DNA from: an uncultured Bacilli bacterium
GTDB taxonomy: Bacteria; Bacillota_I; Bacilli_A; RF39; UBA660
Assembly (NCBI GenBank): GCA_944358825.1
Contig: CALVSA010000012.1
Span: 1-36,251 of the forward strand
Length of the DNA: 36,251 nucleotides
Direction of reading: 5' to 3'
Positions within the stretch are counted from its first letter, which is position 1; the number at the start of each line of letters is the position of its first letter. A program made the position numbers and the translations under genes. The notes below the pieces were generated by a model, which did not search any database, was not told the DNA's origin, and worked only from the letters and a program-made list of their open reading frames with translations. Of this stretch, positions 23,980 to 32,275 are shown in pieces.

Positions 23980-24791
23980 GTGAAGCACAAAAAATAATAA
24001 AATATATAGCTATTGCTTTAGCAATTTTTCTTACAATAACTATAATTTCAACAATAATAATTATAATATTATCATTAAGTGGCTTTTTAGGACTTACTAC
24101 TAACGATAATATTTCAAAAGAAAATATGGAGATAATAAGTACAGATACTCTAAACATAAACGAATTAAACATCTATTTATCTTTTACTAATTTAGAGATA
24201 AAAAAAGGTGAAGAATTTAGAGTAGAGACAAATAATCCTAAAATAGAATATGATAATAAAAATGGCAAGGTAACTATAAAAGAAAATAGTAGTTGGAAAT
24301 TTGATCCAAGTGCTAATAATAGTGTAATTATATATATTCCAGATAATATTCAAACTATACAAAAAGCAGAAATAGAATCAGGTGCAGGCATTGTTAATAT
24401 AAAAAATTTAAAAATAAATGAATTATATTTTGAACAAGATGCTGGTAAAGTATTAATAGATAATTTAGTAGTAAACAGAAACGCGAGTATCGAAAGCGGA
24501 GCTGGGAAAATGGAAATATTATCTAGTAGCATTAATAATCTTGATTTAGATTTAGGAGTTGGAGAGTTTATTTTAAATACAAAATTAACTGGAAATAATA
24601 AAATAGACGCTGGAGTAGGAAATGTGAGAGTAAAACTAGTCGATGGATTAGAAAATTATACAATAAAAGCAAGTAAAGGTTTAGGATCAATTAAAATAGA
24701 TAATAATGAAATATCTAATGATATAAATTATGGTACTGGCTCTACTTATATAAACGTTAACGGAGGAGTAGGAAACATTACAGTTGATTAA
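23976..24791 (+). CDS. DUF4097 beta-helix membrane protein (LiaG-like)
   Basis: 271 residues. A membrane anchor (about 9-35) is followed by a right-handed beta-strand repeat domain with rungs such as IESGAGIVNIKNLKINEL, FEQDAGKVLIDNLVVNRN, IESGAGKMEILSSS and IDAGVGNVRVKLV. DUF4097 proteins accompany LiaF-type proteins in envelope-stress operons. ATGA overlap with the upstream gene. Confidence 0.85.
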   Translation: MSEAQKIIKYIAIALAIFLTITIISTIIIIILSLSGFLGLTTNDNISKENMEIISTDTLNINELNIYLSFTNLEIKKGEEFRVETNNPKIEYDNKNGKVTIKENSSWKFDPSANNSVIIYIPDNIQTIQKAEIESGAGIVNIKNLKINELYFEQDAGKVLIDNLVVNRNASIESGAGKMEILSSSINNLDLDLGVGEFILNTKLTGNNKIDAGVGNVRVKLVDGLENYTIKASKGLGSIKIDNNEISNDINYGTGSTYINVNGGVGNITVD

Positions 24792-24796
24792 AATAA

Positions 24797-24825
24797 TTGA
24801 CAGCATAAATAATTTATTATATAAT
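24797..24825 (+). promoter_or_regulatory. Strong promoter of a candidate small RNA
   Basis: TTGACA (24797-24802), 17-base spacer, TATAAT (24820-24825): a perfect consensus promoter starting a few bases after the DUF4097 stop. No reading frame follows on this strand. Confidence 0.8.
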
Positions 24826-24831
24826 TTTGTT

Positions 24832-24928
24832 AGAAAGAAGTTAATTCTTTCTGTCATTGCTTTTGTAATGATTCATCCTTATTCGACCAATTGGTAATAA
24901 TCTGTGTTAAAACCAATTGGTTTTTTTA
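24832..24928 (+). ncRNA. Candidate free-standing small RNA (~97 nt)
   Basis: From the predicted start near 24832 a first hairpin AGAAAGAA-GTTAA-TTCTTTCT (24832-24852) is followed by a single-stranded middle (24853-24885) and a terminator ACCAATTGGT (24886-24895) / ACCAATTGGT (24912-24921) with seven T. A consensus promoter, a structured body and a strong terminator with no coding frame fit an independent small RNA. It does not match 6S, SRP or tmRNA motifs that I know. Confidence 0.65.
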
Positions 24929-24949
24929 ATTAACTGAATAAAAAAAGAA

Positions 24950-24976
24950 AATAAAAAGCTTTTTTTACTTTTTATT
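24950..24976 (-). terminator. Terminator of the flavodoxin-AKR operon
   Basis: AATAAAAAG (24950-24958) pairs with CTTTTTATT (24968-24976); on the minus strand a long T-run follows (24934-24949 is A-rich on plus). It overlaps the AKR stop codon. Confidence 0.65.
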
Positions 24977-25829
24977 TACCATATTTAAATACAGGAAAGG
25001 AATCATCTTTTCCATAATTGTCTAAAGGTTTAGCATTTTTTAATTTATCCATATCATCTTGTTCAATATCGAAATCCAAATCTAAATTATTTTCTAAATG
25101 TTTAGTAGAAGTTGCTTTAGGAAGAACGACTAAATCTAAATTTAAAATATATTTCAAACATATTTGTGCAACTGTCTTATTATACTTATCAGCAATCTTC
25201 TGAATTTCTTCTATTCTATTTGCTTCTCCATGAGCAATAGGAGAATAAGCCTCTACTAAAATATCGTTCTCTTTACAAAAGTCAATAAGTTCAAAAGGTG
25301 TATTACCAATATGTGTAAGAATTTGATTAACCATAGGCTTAATTCTACAATCTTCTAATATATTTTTTATATCATCAATAAGAAAATTTGATACTCCAAT
25401 TGCTTTAACTTTTCCTTCATTATATGCATCTTCTAATGCTCTCCATACTTCTTTATTTTCCTTATAATAATTATTATTTGATATTCTAAATTCATTCCAA
25501 GGTTGTGGACTATGAATAATCATTAAATCAATATAGTCTAAACCAAGCCTATTTAATGATTCATCAATAGATTTTTTTGCAGAATCATAATCTTTATATT
25601 TTGCTTTGATTTTAGAAGTAATAAATAAATCTTTTCTATCTATATTACTTTTTCTAATACCAATACCAACACCCTCTTCATTTTCATAAGCTTGTGCTGT
25701 ATCAATATGTCTATAACCAATCTCAATAGCGTCCTTAACGACATCACTAACCTTATCATTATCAATTAACCAAGTACCTAAACCAACACTTGGAATAGAT
25801 AGTCCATTATTTAAATTAAAATTTTTCAT
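24972..25829 (-). CDS. Aldo/keto reductase
   Basis: 285 residues with the AKR barrel: GLGTWLIDND, YRHIDTAQAYENE (catalytic Asp and Tyr), DLFITSKI (catalytic Lys), DLMIIHSPQPW (catalytic His), VKAIGVSNF, and an NADPH-binding C-terminus (VVLPKATSTKHLENN). It reduces aldehydes or ketones with NADPH. It is the second gene of a two-gene operon, 13 bases after the flavodoxin, under a MerR-type promoter, which suggests detoxification of reactive carbonyls. Confidence 0.94.
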   Translation of the reverse strand: MKNFNLNNGLSIPSVGLGTWLIDNDKVSDVVKDAIEIGYRHIDTAQAYENEEGVGIGIRKSNIDRKDLFITSKIKAKYKDYDSAKKSIDESLNRLGLDYIDLMIIHSPQPWNEFRISNNNYYKENKEVWRALEDAYNEGKVKAIGVSNFLIDDIKNILEDCRIKPMVNQILTHIGNTPFELIDFCKENDILVEAYSPIAHGEANRIEEIQKIADKYNKTVAQICLKYILNLDLVVLPKATSTKHLENNLDLDFDIEQDDMDKLKNAKPLDNYGKDDSFPVFKYGK

Positions 25830-25842
25830 ATATTCCTCCTTA

Positions 25843-26310
25843 TTAATTATTTAACCAATTATTTATAAAATTACTATCTTCTCTTCCAGTTAATCTCTTA
25901 CCACTTTTCCAATTATAATTAGGATAAGCCCTACGTAAATCAGCTTCGCTTTTTTCCATACTAGAACCACCAGAAGTACAAAAAGGAATTAAAGTAATAC
26001 CCGTAAAATCTATACTTTCAATAAAAGTACTAATAATAGTTGGAAAAGTATACCACCAAATAGGAAAGCCTATTAAAACAGTATCATAATTACTAATATT
26101 AATATTACTCTTCTCAATCTGTGGACGTGAACTTTTATCACTCATCTCAAGAGAAGATCTACTTTGAGAGTTATTCCAATCCAAATCTTCATCAGTATAT
26201 TTACAAACTGGTTTAATCTCAAATAAATCTCCATTTACTACCGTAGCAATATTCTCTGCAACTTTTTTAGTAACTCCACTGGCTGAAAAATAACAAACTA
26301 ATACTTTCAT
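25843..26310 (-). CDS. Flavodoxin (FMN-binding, stress type)
   Basis: 155 residues starting MKVLVCYFSASGVTKKVAE, the FMN phosphate-binding loop. Later FPIWWYTFPTIISTFIES and FCTSGGSSMEKSE complete the flavin site. The start is the ATG at 26310 with GGAGGG upstream; a longer frame runs through the promoter. Such short flavodoxins are electron carriers or quinone/azo reductases in carbonyl-stress regulons. First gene of the operon with the AKR. Confidence 0.9.
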   Translation of the reverse strand: MKVLVCYFSASGVTKKVAENIATVVNGDLFEIKPVCKYTDEDLDWNNSQSRSSLEMSDKSSRPQIEKSNINISNYDTVLIGFPIWWYTFPTIISTFIESIDFTGITLIPFCTSGGSSMEKSEADLRRAYPNYNWKSGKRLTGREDSNFINNWLNN

Positions 26311-26335
26311 TTCATCCCTCCTTTGTTCTAAAAAC

Positions 26336-26366
26336 ATTATAACACCTAAAGTCAACTTTAAGTCAA
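26336..26366 (-). promoter_or_regulatory. MerR-type promoter and operator of the flavodoxin-AKR operon
   Basis: Minus strand TTGACT, 19-base spacer, TATAAT, with the near-dyad ACTTAAAGTTGACTTTAGGT (26344-26363). It has the same geometry and half-sites as the promoter at 19661-19691. Confidence 0.8.
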
Positions 26367-26368
26367 TA

Positions 26369-26578
26369 CTATTTTTTTGTTTTCTTTATTAACGAATATA
26401 TCCCAAGTTCAATAGCAAGAACAAACATATAAAAAATAAACCAAATAAAGAAATTTAAAGCTTTAAGATCAATAGTTTGAACTACACCATGTCCATCTAC
26501 ATTTCTAATAAAAAGAAAAACACCGCCTAAAATAAATATCATAAATTGTAAAATATGTAACTTTTTCCAAAACTTCAT
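26369..26578 (-). CDS. Small two-helix membrane protein
   Basis: 69 residues from the ATG at 26578 (GGAGGGAG before it). Two hydrophobic segments (about 9-26 and 40-62) with a short loop containing a His, and a Lys-rich tail. No family recognised. It lies upstream of the flavodoxin promoter on the same strand, its stop touching the -35 region. Confidence 0.65.
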   Translation of the reverse strand: MKFWKKLHILQFMIFILGGVFLFIRNVDGHGVVQTIDLKALNFFIWFIFYMFVLAIELGIYSLIKKTKK

Positions 26579-26620
26579 ATCTCCCTCCATATTAATATTT
26601 TAACATATTAAACAAAAAAA

Positions 26621-26649
26621 TTGTGAGTTTTTTTAAGTTGTGTTATAAT
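26621..26649 (+). promoter_or_regulatory. Promoter of the large repeat-protein operon
   Basis: TTGTGA (26621-26626), 17-base spacer, TATAAT (26644-26649). Confidence 0.65.
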
Positions 26650-26683
26650 AAATTGCAAATATTATTTTTAAAGGGGTGATAAC

Positions 26684-29600
26684 TTGGATAATAACATATC
26701 AACAATTAAACTTTTAATAAATAATAAAATATCATTATCAGATTTAAATAAAGAAGAGCAAGAATTTATAAACATACTAAATTTAGATAACATAAAAAGA
26801 TTTGAACAAGAAACAGGATTTTTTTCTCATAAAGAACAAGATTTAGAAATGTTTGATATTTTTGTAAATTATTTTAAATCTAATCAAGATACTTTAACAA
26901 AATTAATTGATTTAAAAAATGATAAATTATCATATAAAGAATTTAAAAAACTAATCATAACATATATAAATATAATGATAAAATCAGATATATTTGCAAA
27001 TTTTTCAAGTTATGATTGGATAGAAGAAAATCTTATAGAAGAATACAAAGAAATATTTATAGATAAAAACGCTCCAGAAGAATTAAAAAATGCCTTTTAT
27101 TCAAATAGTATTAATTTAAACTTTATTTATCAACATAAAGAATATTTACCATATTTAGTAGATAAAAATATAAAAAGTATAATTAAAGCAGATATTAAAC
27201 TAAACATTCCAAATCTAAACAATAAAACTAAATTTAATCAAATAAATTTTATTAGTGAGTATACAAATATTTATGGCAATAAAATGTTTTTAGAACTATG
27301 TGCCAAATATGGTAATATGTTATCAAATATTCAAATTACAAGCATTAATGATGAAATAAATAATCCTAAATTAATAGAAAAACTAATCAGAAAAGCAATT
27401 GTAAATAAGATTATAAATGGTTATTTTTCCTATCGATATTTAGAAAATATAGAAGAGTTTAAATTAGAATATCCAGATATGTTTATAAATTTAAGTAATT
27501 TAAAAACAATACCAAAAGAAGAACAAGAAAGATTAACAGAAGCTTTTTATAAAAGACAACTAACATTTATGGACATAAAAAAATATAAAGAATTAGCAAA
27601 ATATCTTAAAACTAAAAATTTAAAGATTGCTTTTGGAATTCAAAATAGCATAGATCAAATAAAATCAGCAAGACAAAAAAGAACCCATGATTATTTTACT
27701 CAAGTAAAAGAAGAATACAGTGATCTTGAACTATTAGATGCATTTGGTAATGATTTTTTCTTAAGCCTATGTTTTGAATATGGTAGATACTTAGAAGGAA
27801 TAAGCCTAGAATTACATAAAATACTAACATTAAAAAATAACCAATATATAGATAAAAATAATAATGTTGTATTTGAGAATGAAATAAAAACAATAATAGA
27901 AACAATTATTGAAAGACAAGTAATTCTAGGAAAAATAGAATATTTTGAACAAGATGCTCCACAGTTTTTAATAAAAAAACATCCAGAAATATTTTTAGAT
28001 AAAAACGCTCCAGATGAATTAAAAAAATATTTTTATAATTATAATAATAATTATCCACTAACATTTAAACTATTAAAAGAACACAAAGAGTGGCAAAAAT
28101 ATTTAAAAGAAAAATCGATTAAAACAGCTATTTTAAGATCAAGTTATTATAAAGAAGAAACCGTAAAATATTTTAATCTATTTGGAACAGATAAAGCAAT
28201 TAAATTAGGAATTAATAAAGCTGAAACAGTTATGGAAATGATTACATCAAAAAAAGTTGAATTAATGAAAGAATGGTATGATAAAACAGGACAAAAATTT
28301 ATCCCTGATTTTACAATAATGAAAAACTTTCCCCAAGAACAAGCTGATAAGTTTTTATTATCTGCCTTTAATTGGAGTAAAATAGCCAAAAATAAAAACT
28401 TTTTCAATAGTGTCGAATCAAAAGATGCAATATTAAAATTATCTTATTCATTTGGAGTATTTGAAAGTGATAAACGAGGCTATAATAAGGTAGAAGAATT
28501 ATTAACTAGTATACCAAAAGTAATTAATTTTCAACAAGGTTATATAATTGAACAAATTGATAATAATATAGCTTTTTTAACTAATAAAGATAAATTTTTA
28601 AAAGAATCAAAAACAAAAGAGGAAGCATTTTTTAAAATTATTAATTATCTAAATGATGAGAAAATTAAAACAGATAACAATACCAAGAATATCACTAAAT
28701 TATTAGAGGCCATAAAAAAAGAAAAAATAGATATTGATTTTAGTCAAAATATATTTGAACAAATATATAGAAAAAAAGAAGATAATGCATATTTCCTAAC
28801 AATTAGTCAACAAGAGTATCCAAAAACTACACAGGCTATTAGAAATATTTTAGAAGAATATATAGAATTACCTATATTAACACCAAACATAGCACATCAA
28901 CTATTTGGAGGTTTTGAATTAAAATACGATCCTGATTTTAGAGAGTTCTTATTAAAAAACATAGAAGAAATTTTAACACAACCAAAATATGCTAGTTTTA
29001 TATCAAACATACAAAAGCAGTTTTCAGAAATAAAAAGCAATAATAGTAATAGAACTCTAACCCTAGATTTAGCAGTTAGTTATGTACAAAATAATAAATA
29101 TGAATCAGTTAATATAGGCAACGAAAATGTCGCAACAATATCAGCAATCGCAGGTTATAGCCAAGAAGACTTTAATATATTACAACAAATATATAATTAT
29201 GGTAAACAAAGAACATTTAGTAGTATACCAAGAATAGAAAAAACAATTGGTAAATATAGCTATGAAATGTTAAGATTAGATAATCCTCTTGCCATGGCAA
29301 TCGGAACACTTACAGATTGTTGTCAAGCACTAGGAGATATGGCAGAGATGTGTATGCAACACAGTATGATTGATAACAATGGACGAGTATTCGTTATAAA
29401 AGACAGTGAAAATAATATTGTCGCGCAAAGCTGGGTATGGAGAAATAAAGATGTATTATGTTTTGATAACATAGAAATACCTACTAGAGCACTAAAAAGA
29501 GCAACAAGAAGCGCTAGATTACAAGATAAAGAAGAGTTTACTGAAGAGATATTTAACATTTATAAACAAGCTGCTCACCAATTAATAGAAAAAGACGAGC

Positions 29601-30346
29601 AAGTTTATAAACAACTATTAGAAGACAAAAAAATAACACAAGAACAATACGAAGGATTAAGACTTGGCAAAATAACCGTAGGTATAGGATACAACGATAT
29701 TGCGAAATCAATAAAAGAAAAAGCAATTCTTGACAAAAATAAAGTAACAAGACCGCTACCATTTGAAGAAAAAGTCGAACTGACTAATGGATTATACACA
29801 AAAGATTCCACTACACAATATATTTTAGAAAAAAGAGATAATCGAAAGGAATATGAACTTAACACTTTATCAATATATAATGATTTATACATTGAATATA
29901 ATGATGATAATTTTAAAGAAAAAAATCTTCTTACTTTAGAAAAATTAGAAATTATAACTAAAAAAAATCCACAAATATTAGAAATTAATGCTGATTATTA
30001 TAGTGATAAAAAACAATTAGTAACAGAAATAGCCCATACGTATAGTCTTAATCCTAAAACAACAAAAATTATAATGAATTCAAATTTTGCAATTATATAT
30101 GAAATTAATAAAAATAAGTTAAAAATTGCTGATTTATTTTTTAACACAAAAGTTGATAATAAAGAACAACAAATAGATATTACAAACAAAGTTATAATAC
30201 AAATCAGATTAGCATTAGATCAAATAAGAAATAATAGACAAATAGATATAACTAATTTAAATAAACGACAAAAAGAAATATATTATAAAGCACTAAATTT
30301 AACTAATGAAATAGATATAGAAAGGGGTATATCCCATGGAAGGTAA
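26684..30346 (+). CDS. 1220-residue cytosolic repeat protein of unknown function
   Basis: Start is TTG at 26684 after AAAGGGGTGAT. No signal peptide or membrane segment. The N-terminal half holds at least four diverged helical repeats, near residues 122-215, 264-372, 434-520 and 541-600. Each combines an [EI]F[IL]DKNAPEELK-type turn, a KEY/KEWxxYL helix, a KxIKxAI helix and an FGxxxxLxLxxxYG helix. The C-terminal domain (about 849-1010) has PRIEKTIGKYSYEMLRL, TDCCQALGDMAEMCMQHSM, NNGRVFVIKD, VAQSWVWRNKDVLCFDNIEI and QYEGLRLGKITVGIGYND: a compact, strongly patterned module with paired Cys and a His that could be an enzyme. I know of no characterised member. The next gene overlaps it by 11 bases. 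Confidence 0.75.
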   Translation: MDNNISTIKLLINNKISLSDLNKEEQEFINILNLDNIKRFEQETGFFSHKEQDLEMFDIFVNYFKSNQDTLTKLIDLKNDKLSYKEFKKLIITYINIMIKSDIFANFSSYDWIEENLIEEYKEIFIDKNAPEELKNAFYSNSINLNFIYQHKEYLPYLVDKNIKSIIKADIKLNIPNLNNKTKFNQINFISEYTNIYGNKMFLELCAKYGNMLSNIQITSINDEINNPKLIEKLIRKAIVNKIINGYFSYRYLENIEEFKLEYPDMFINLSNLKTIPKEEQERLTEAFYKRQLTFMDIKKYKELAKYLKTKNLKIAFGIQNSIDQIKSARQKRTHDYFTQVKEEYSDLELLDAFGNDFFLSLCFEYGRYLEGISLELHKILTLKNNQYIDKNNNVVFENEIKTIIETIIERQVILGKIEYFEQDAPQFLIKKHPEIFLDKNAPDELKKYFYNYNNNYPLTFKLLKEHKEWQKYLKEKSIKTAILRSSYYKEETVKYFNLFGTDKAIKLGINKAETVMEMITSKKVELMKEWYDKTGQKFIPDFTIMKNFPQEQADKFLLSAFNWSKIAKNKNFFNSVESKDAILKLSYSFGVFESDKRGYNKVEELLTSIPKVINFQQGYIIEQIDNNIAFLTNKDKFLKESKTKEEAFFKIINYLNDEKIKTDNNTKNITKLLEAIKKEKIDIDFSQNIFEQIYRKKEDNAYFLTISQQEYPKTTQAIRNILEEYIELPILTPNIAHQLFGGFELKYDPDFREFLLKNIEEILTQPKYASFISNIQKQFSEIKSNNSNRTLTLDLAVSYVQNNKYESVNIGNENVATISAIAGYSQEDFNILQQIYNYGKQRTFSSIPRIEKTIGKYSYEMLRLDNPLAMAIGTLTDCCQALGDMAEMCMQHSMIDNNGRVFVIKDSENNIVAQSWVWRNKDVLCFDNIEIPTRALKRATRSARLQDKEEFTEEIFNIYKQAAHQLIEKDEQVYKQLLEDKKITQEQYEGLRLGKITVGIGYNDIAKSIKEKAILDKNKVTRPLPFEEKVELTNGLYTKDSTTQYILEKRDNRKEYELNTLSIYNDLYIEYNDDNFKEKNLLTLEKLEIITKKNPQILEINADYYSDKKQLVTEIAHTYSLNPKTTKIIMNSNFAIIYEINKNKLKIADLFFNTKVDNKEQQIDITNKVIIQIRLALDQIRNNRQIDITNLNKRQKEIYYKALNLTNEIDIERGISHGR

Positions 30347-31325
30347 CATTAATGAGAAAATAACCAAAGCTATGCTTGTAAATAAAGAAAATTTAATTAA
30401 TATAAAATGGGTAATTAAACAAATAAAAAACGCTATTAATAATAATGAGAAAATAATAAAGCACGCTAATGAAATAGATAAAAAAAATAATAATGGTTTT
30501 ATTTTAGATTTTAACATTATTAATAATATATTTAATAATATTGAAAAAGAAAAGATTATATATAAAAATGTAACATTATCACAAAAAGATAATGAAAAGA
30601 AAATAATATATGGAAGACAAATAATGGACATAGGAAACGTAGTAGTAATTAATGATGGTAGTCCATATATAATAGTAGAAATGATTTTAAGAAACATACT
30701 AGCGGGTAATAGTACTATATTTGTAAATAATGGTTTTATGTATGGAACAAATAATTTATTAGTTCAAATAGTACAAAGTATATTAGAACAATGTAATATT
30801 TCTAAATATTTAATTCAAATACATATAACAGAAAATTATGATGAAATATTATCTAATTATTCAAATATTGATTTGGTTATATGTATAGCTGATCATAGCT
30901 TACAAACTTTAATTTTACAAAAAAGTAAAGTAAAAACTATAGTAAGTGGTTATGAAAATTTTGATTTATATATTGAAGATGCAACTCATCTAGATTTAAT
31001 AGATACAATTATAAATACTAAACTAAATATTCAAATTTATATTAATAATCAGCTAAAATTAGATTATGATAATGCAATATATGTAGATAATCTCGATGAA
31101 GCAATTGCTAAAATAAATTATAATGGTAATAAATATAGTAGTTCTATATTTACAGCATCCCCTAATAATGCGTCTAAATTTATCAAAGAAGTAAAATCAA
31201 AAATAGTTACAGTAAATACTAGTCCCACTATTGAAAGAATAATTGATATAAAACAAAATGATTTAGTCAATGAAAAAACAATTATTTATCCACTTACTTT
31301 TAAATTTAGTAAAAATAATAAATGA
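30336..31325 (+). CDS. Aldehyde-dehydrogenase-superfamily (ProA-like) protein lacking the catalytic Cys
   Basis: 329 residues. After a helical N-terminus, IYGRQIMDIGNVVVINDGSPYII and EMILRNILAGNSTIFVNNGF (in parts, 91-133) match the NADP-binding region of gamma-glutamyl phosphate reductase. IDLVICIADHSLQTLILQ and TIVSGYENFDLYIEDATHLD match the strand leading to the active site. Where ProA has the TQRPSVCNA catalytic Cys, this protein has TKLNIQIYI, so it cannot form the thioester. The C-terminal SSSIFTASPNNASKFIKEVKS and VTVNTSPT also fit. It is a pseudoenzyme by inference, translationally coupled to the 1220-residue protein and perhaps its partner. Confidence 0.7.
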   Translation: MEGNINEKITKAMLVNKENLINIKWVIKQIKNAINNNEKIIKHANEIDKKNNNGFILDFNIINNIFNNIEKEKIIYKNVTLSQKDNEKKIIYGRQIMDIGNVVVINDGSPYIIVEMILRNILAGNSTIFVNNGFMYGTNNLLVQIVQSILEQCNISKYLIQIHITENYDEILSNYSNIDLVICIADHSLQTLILQKSKVKTIVSGYENFDLYIEDATHLDLIDTIINTKLNIQIYINNQLKLDYDNAIYVDNLDEAIAKINYNGNKYSSSIFTASPNNASKFIKEVKSKIVTVNTSPTIERIIDIKQNDLVNEKTIIYPLTFKFSKNNK

Positions 31326-31410
31326 TTAAAAAAGAGGTGAAGGTTGAAAAATAAAACTTAAAAATTAGTACGCAAAAAAGATTTTGTGAAAAAACGCAAA
31401 ATTTCAAGTT

Positions 31411-31416
31411 TATAAT
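31411..31416 (+). promoter_or_regulatory. Candidate -10 element of the structured RNA
   Basis: TATAAT at 31411-31416, placing an RNA start near 31423, about ten bases before the closing helix. No good -35 at 16-18 bases; TTGTGA lies 21 bases upstream. A 7-bp hairpin TTTTGTG/CGCAAAA (about 31383-31401) lies just before it. Confidence 0.4.
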
Positions 31417-31422
31417 AACTAA

Positions 31423-31640
31423 AATAAAAATACGTTGAGGCATTGACTGTAAATTCCCACTAGAAATCGGAATAATGATTTAACCATAGATAAGGTTACG
31501 TGCTCGACAGTATTGTACTGTTATCGGCTACACTCATATGTACACAATGAATAAACGACACATATAAAAATACGGGTTTAGAATCAAGTTCTAACACCAC
31601 TCACCTCCGCGTGCTCTGTAGTGTACCTGCAACGGATAGT
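31423..31640 (+). ncRNA. Unidentified structured RNA of about 200 nt
   Basis: A 410-base gene-free stretch whose central part is much richer in G+C than its surroundings. CGTTGAGG (31433-31440) pairs with CCTGCAACG (31626-31634, one bulged G) to close the whole domain. Inside are ATTCC/GGAAT (31453-31473), AACC/GGTT (31482-31497), ACAGTA-TTG-TACTGT (31507-31521) and TTAGAA-TCAAG-TTCTAA (31578-31594), plus a possible long-range TACACT/AGTGTA pairing. CGTGCTC occurs twice. No reading frame of note. It lacks riboswitch, tmRNA, RNase P and SRP motifs that I know; size and host group would fit the raiA class, but I cannot confirm this. It could be a leader of the next gene or stand alone. Confidence 0.6.
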
Positions 31641-31735
31641 TATTATAAACCAAAACTAATTAAAAGTAAAATTTTTCATATCAATGTGTGCCTTTCAGAG
31701 GACTGAAAGGACGAAGAAAGGAATGTTAGTTAAAA

Positions 31736-32164
31736 ATGAAAAAAAGTTATATAGTAGTAGTTATAGTATTAATACTAGTAATAGTAGTAAGTATTTTATT
31801 TATAAATACTCAAAATAAAGAAAAAATAGAAAATAATGGACCCAAAGAATTATTATATGAAATAACATATACTGGAATTGATTGTCTGACTCCAAGAGTA
31901 GTTTTATATAGTGATAATACATATGAATATTACAACAACTATAGTGTAGATGGAAATGTAGAATATAATACAGGAACTTATGATTATGATCTAAATAAAA
32001 TAATAGAAAGTGCCAATAACAGTGAAGAATTATTATCATATTATACAATAAATGATAGTAAAAATAGTACAAGATATATAGTAGAACAAGATAATGTAGA
32101 ATTAAATGAATTTTTAAATACAATAAATGCTAGACTAAATACATGTATAGAATATAATAACTAA
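31736..32164 (+). CDS. Membrane-anchored hypothetical protein
   Basis: 142 residues. One N-terminal membrane segment (5-24) and an outside domain with LLYEITYTGIDCLTPRVVLYSD and ENNTYEYYNNYS-like acidic, Tyr/Asn-rich sequence and a second Cys near the C-terminus (NTCIEY), possibly disulfide-bonded. No family recognised. AAAGGA is 14 bases before the ATG, and a hairpin CCTTTCA/TGAAAGG (31691-31710) lies just upstream. It is the first gene after the structured RNA, so it could be regulated by it. Confidence 0.65.
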   Translation: MKKSYIVVVIVLILVIVVSILFINTQNKEKIENNGPKELLYEITYTGIDCLTPRVVLYSDNTYEYYNNYSVDGNVEYNTGTYDYDLNKIIESANNSEELLSYYTINDSKNSTRYIVEQDNVELNEFLNTINARLNTCIEYNN

Positions 32165-32184
32165 AAAGATATTTTTCTTTTTAG
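32161..32184 (+). terminator. Terminator after the membrane-anchored protein
   Basis: CTAAAAAG (32161-32168) pairs with CTTTTTAG (32177-32184); loop is AT-rich. Overlaps the stop codon. Confidence 0.55.
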
Positions 32185-32188
32185 ACGA

Positions 32189-32218
32189 TTGATATAAGAC
32201 ATTCATTATATTTATAAT
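32189..32218 (+). promoter_or_regulatory. Promoter of the VWA protein gene
   Basis: TTGATA (32189-32194), 18-base spacer, TATAAT (32213-32218). Confidence 0.65.
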
Positions 32219-32275
32219 AATATTACTCTCATAAAATAAAATGAGCTTATAAAAAGTTCGGAAAGAGGTAATATT

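Noticed and set aside
24897-24927. Terminator belonging only to the DUF4097 gene
   Set aside because: A consensus promoter lies between the stop codon and the hairpin, so an independent RNA explains it better, although the hairpin may also end the upstream operon.
25843-26355. Longer flavodoxin start at 26355
   Set aside because: It would translate through the promoter -10 and ribosome site; ATG 26310 with GGAGGG is clearly better.
29323-29892. Minus-strand frames inside the 1220-codon gene
   Set aside because: No ribosome sites or recognisable families; the plus-strand frame is continuous and patterned.
31423-31640. tmRNA, RNase P RNA or group II intron
   Set aside because: No tRNA-like ends, no RNase P core motif and no domain V hairpin could be found.
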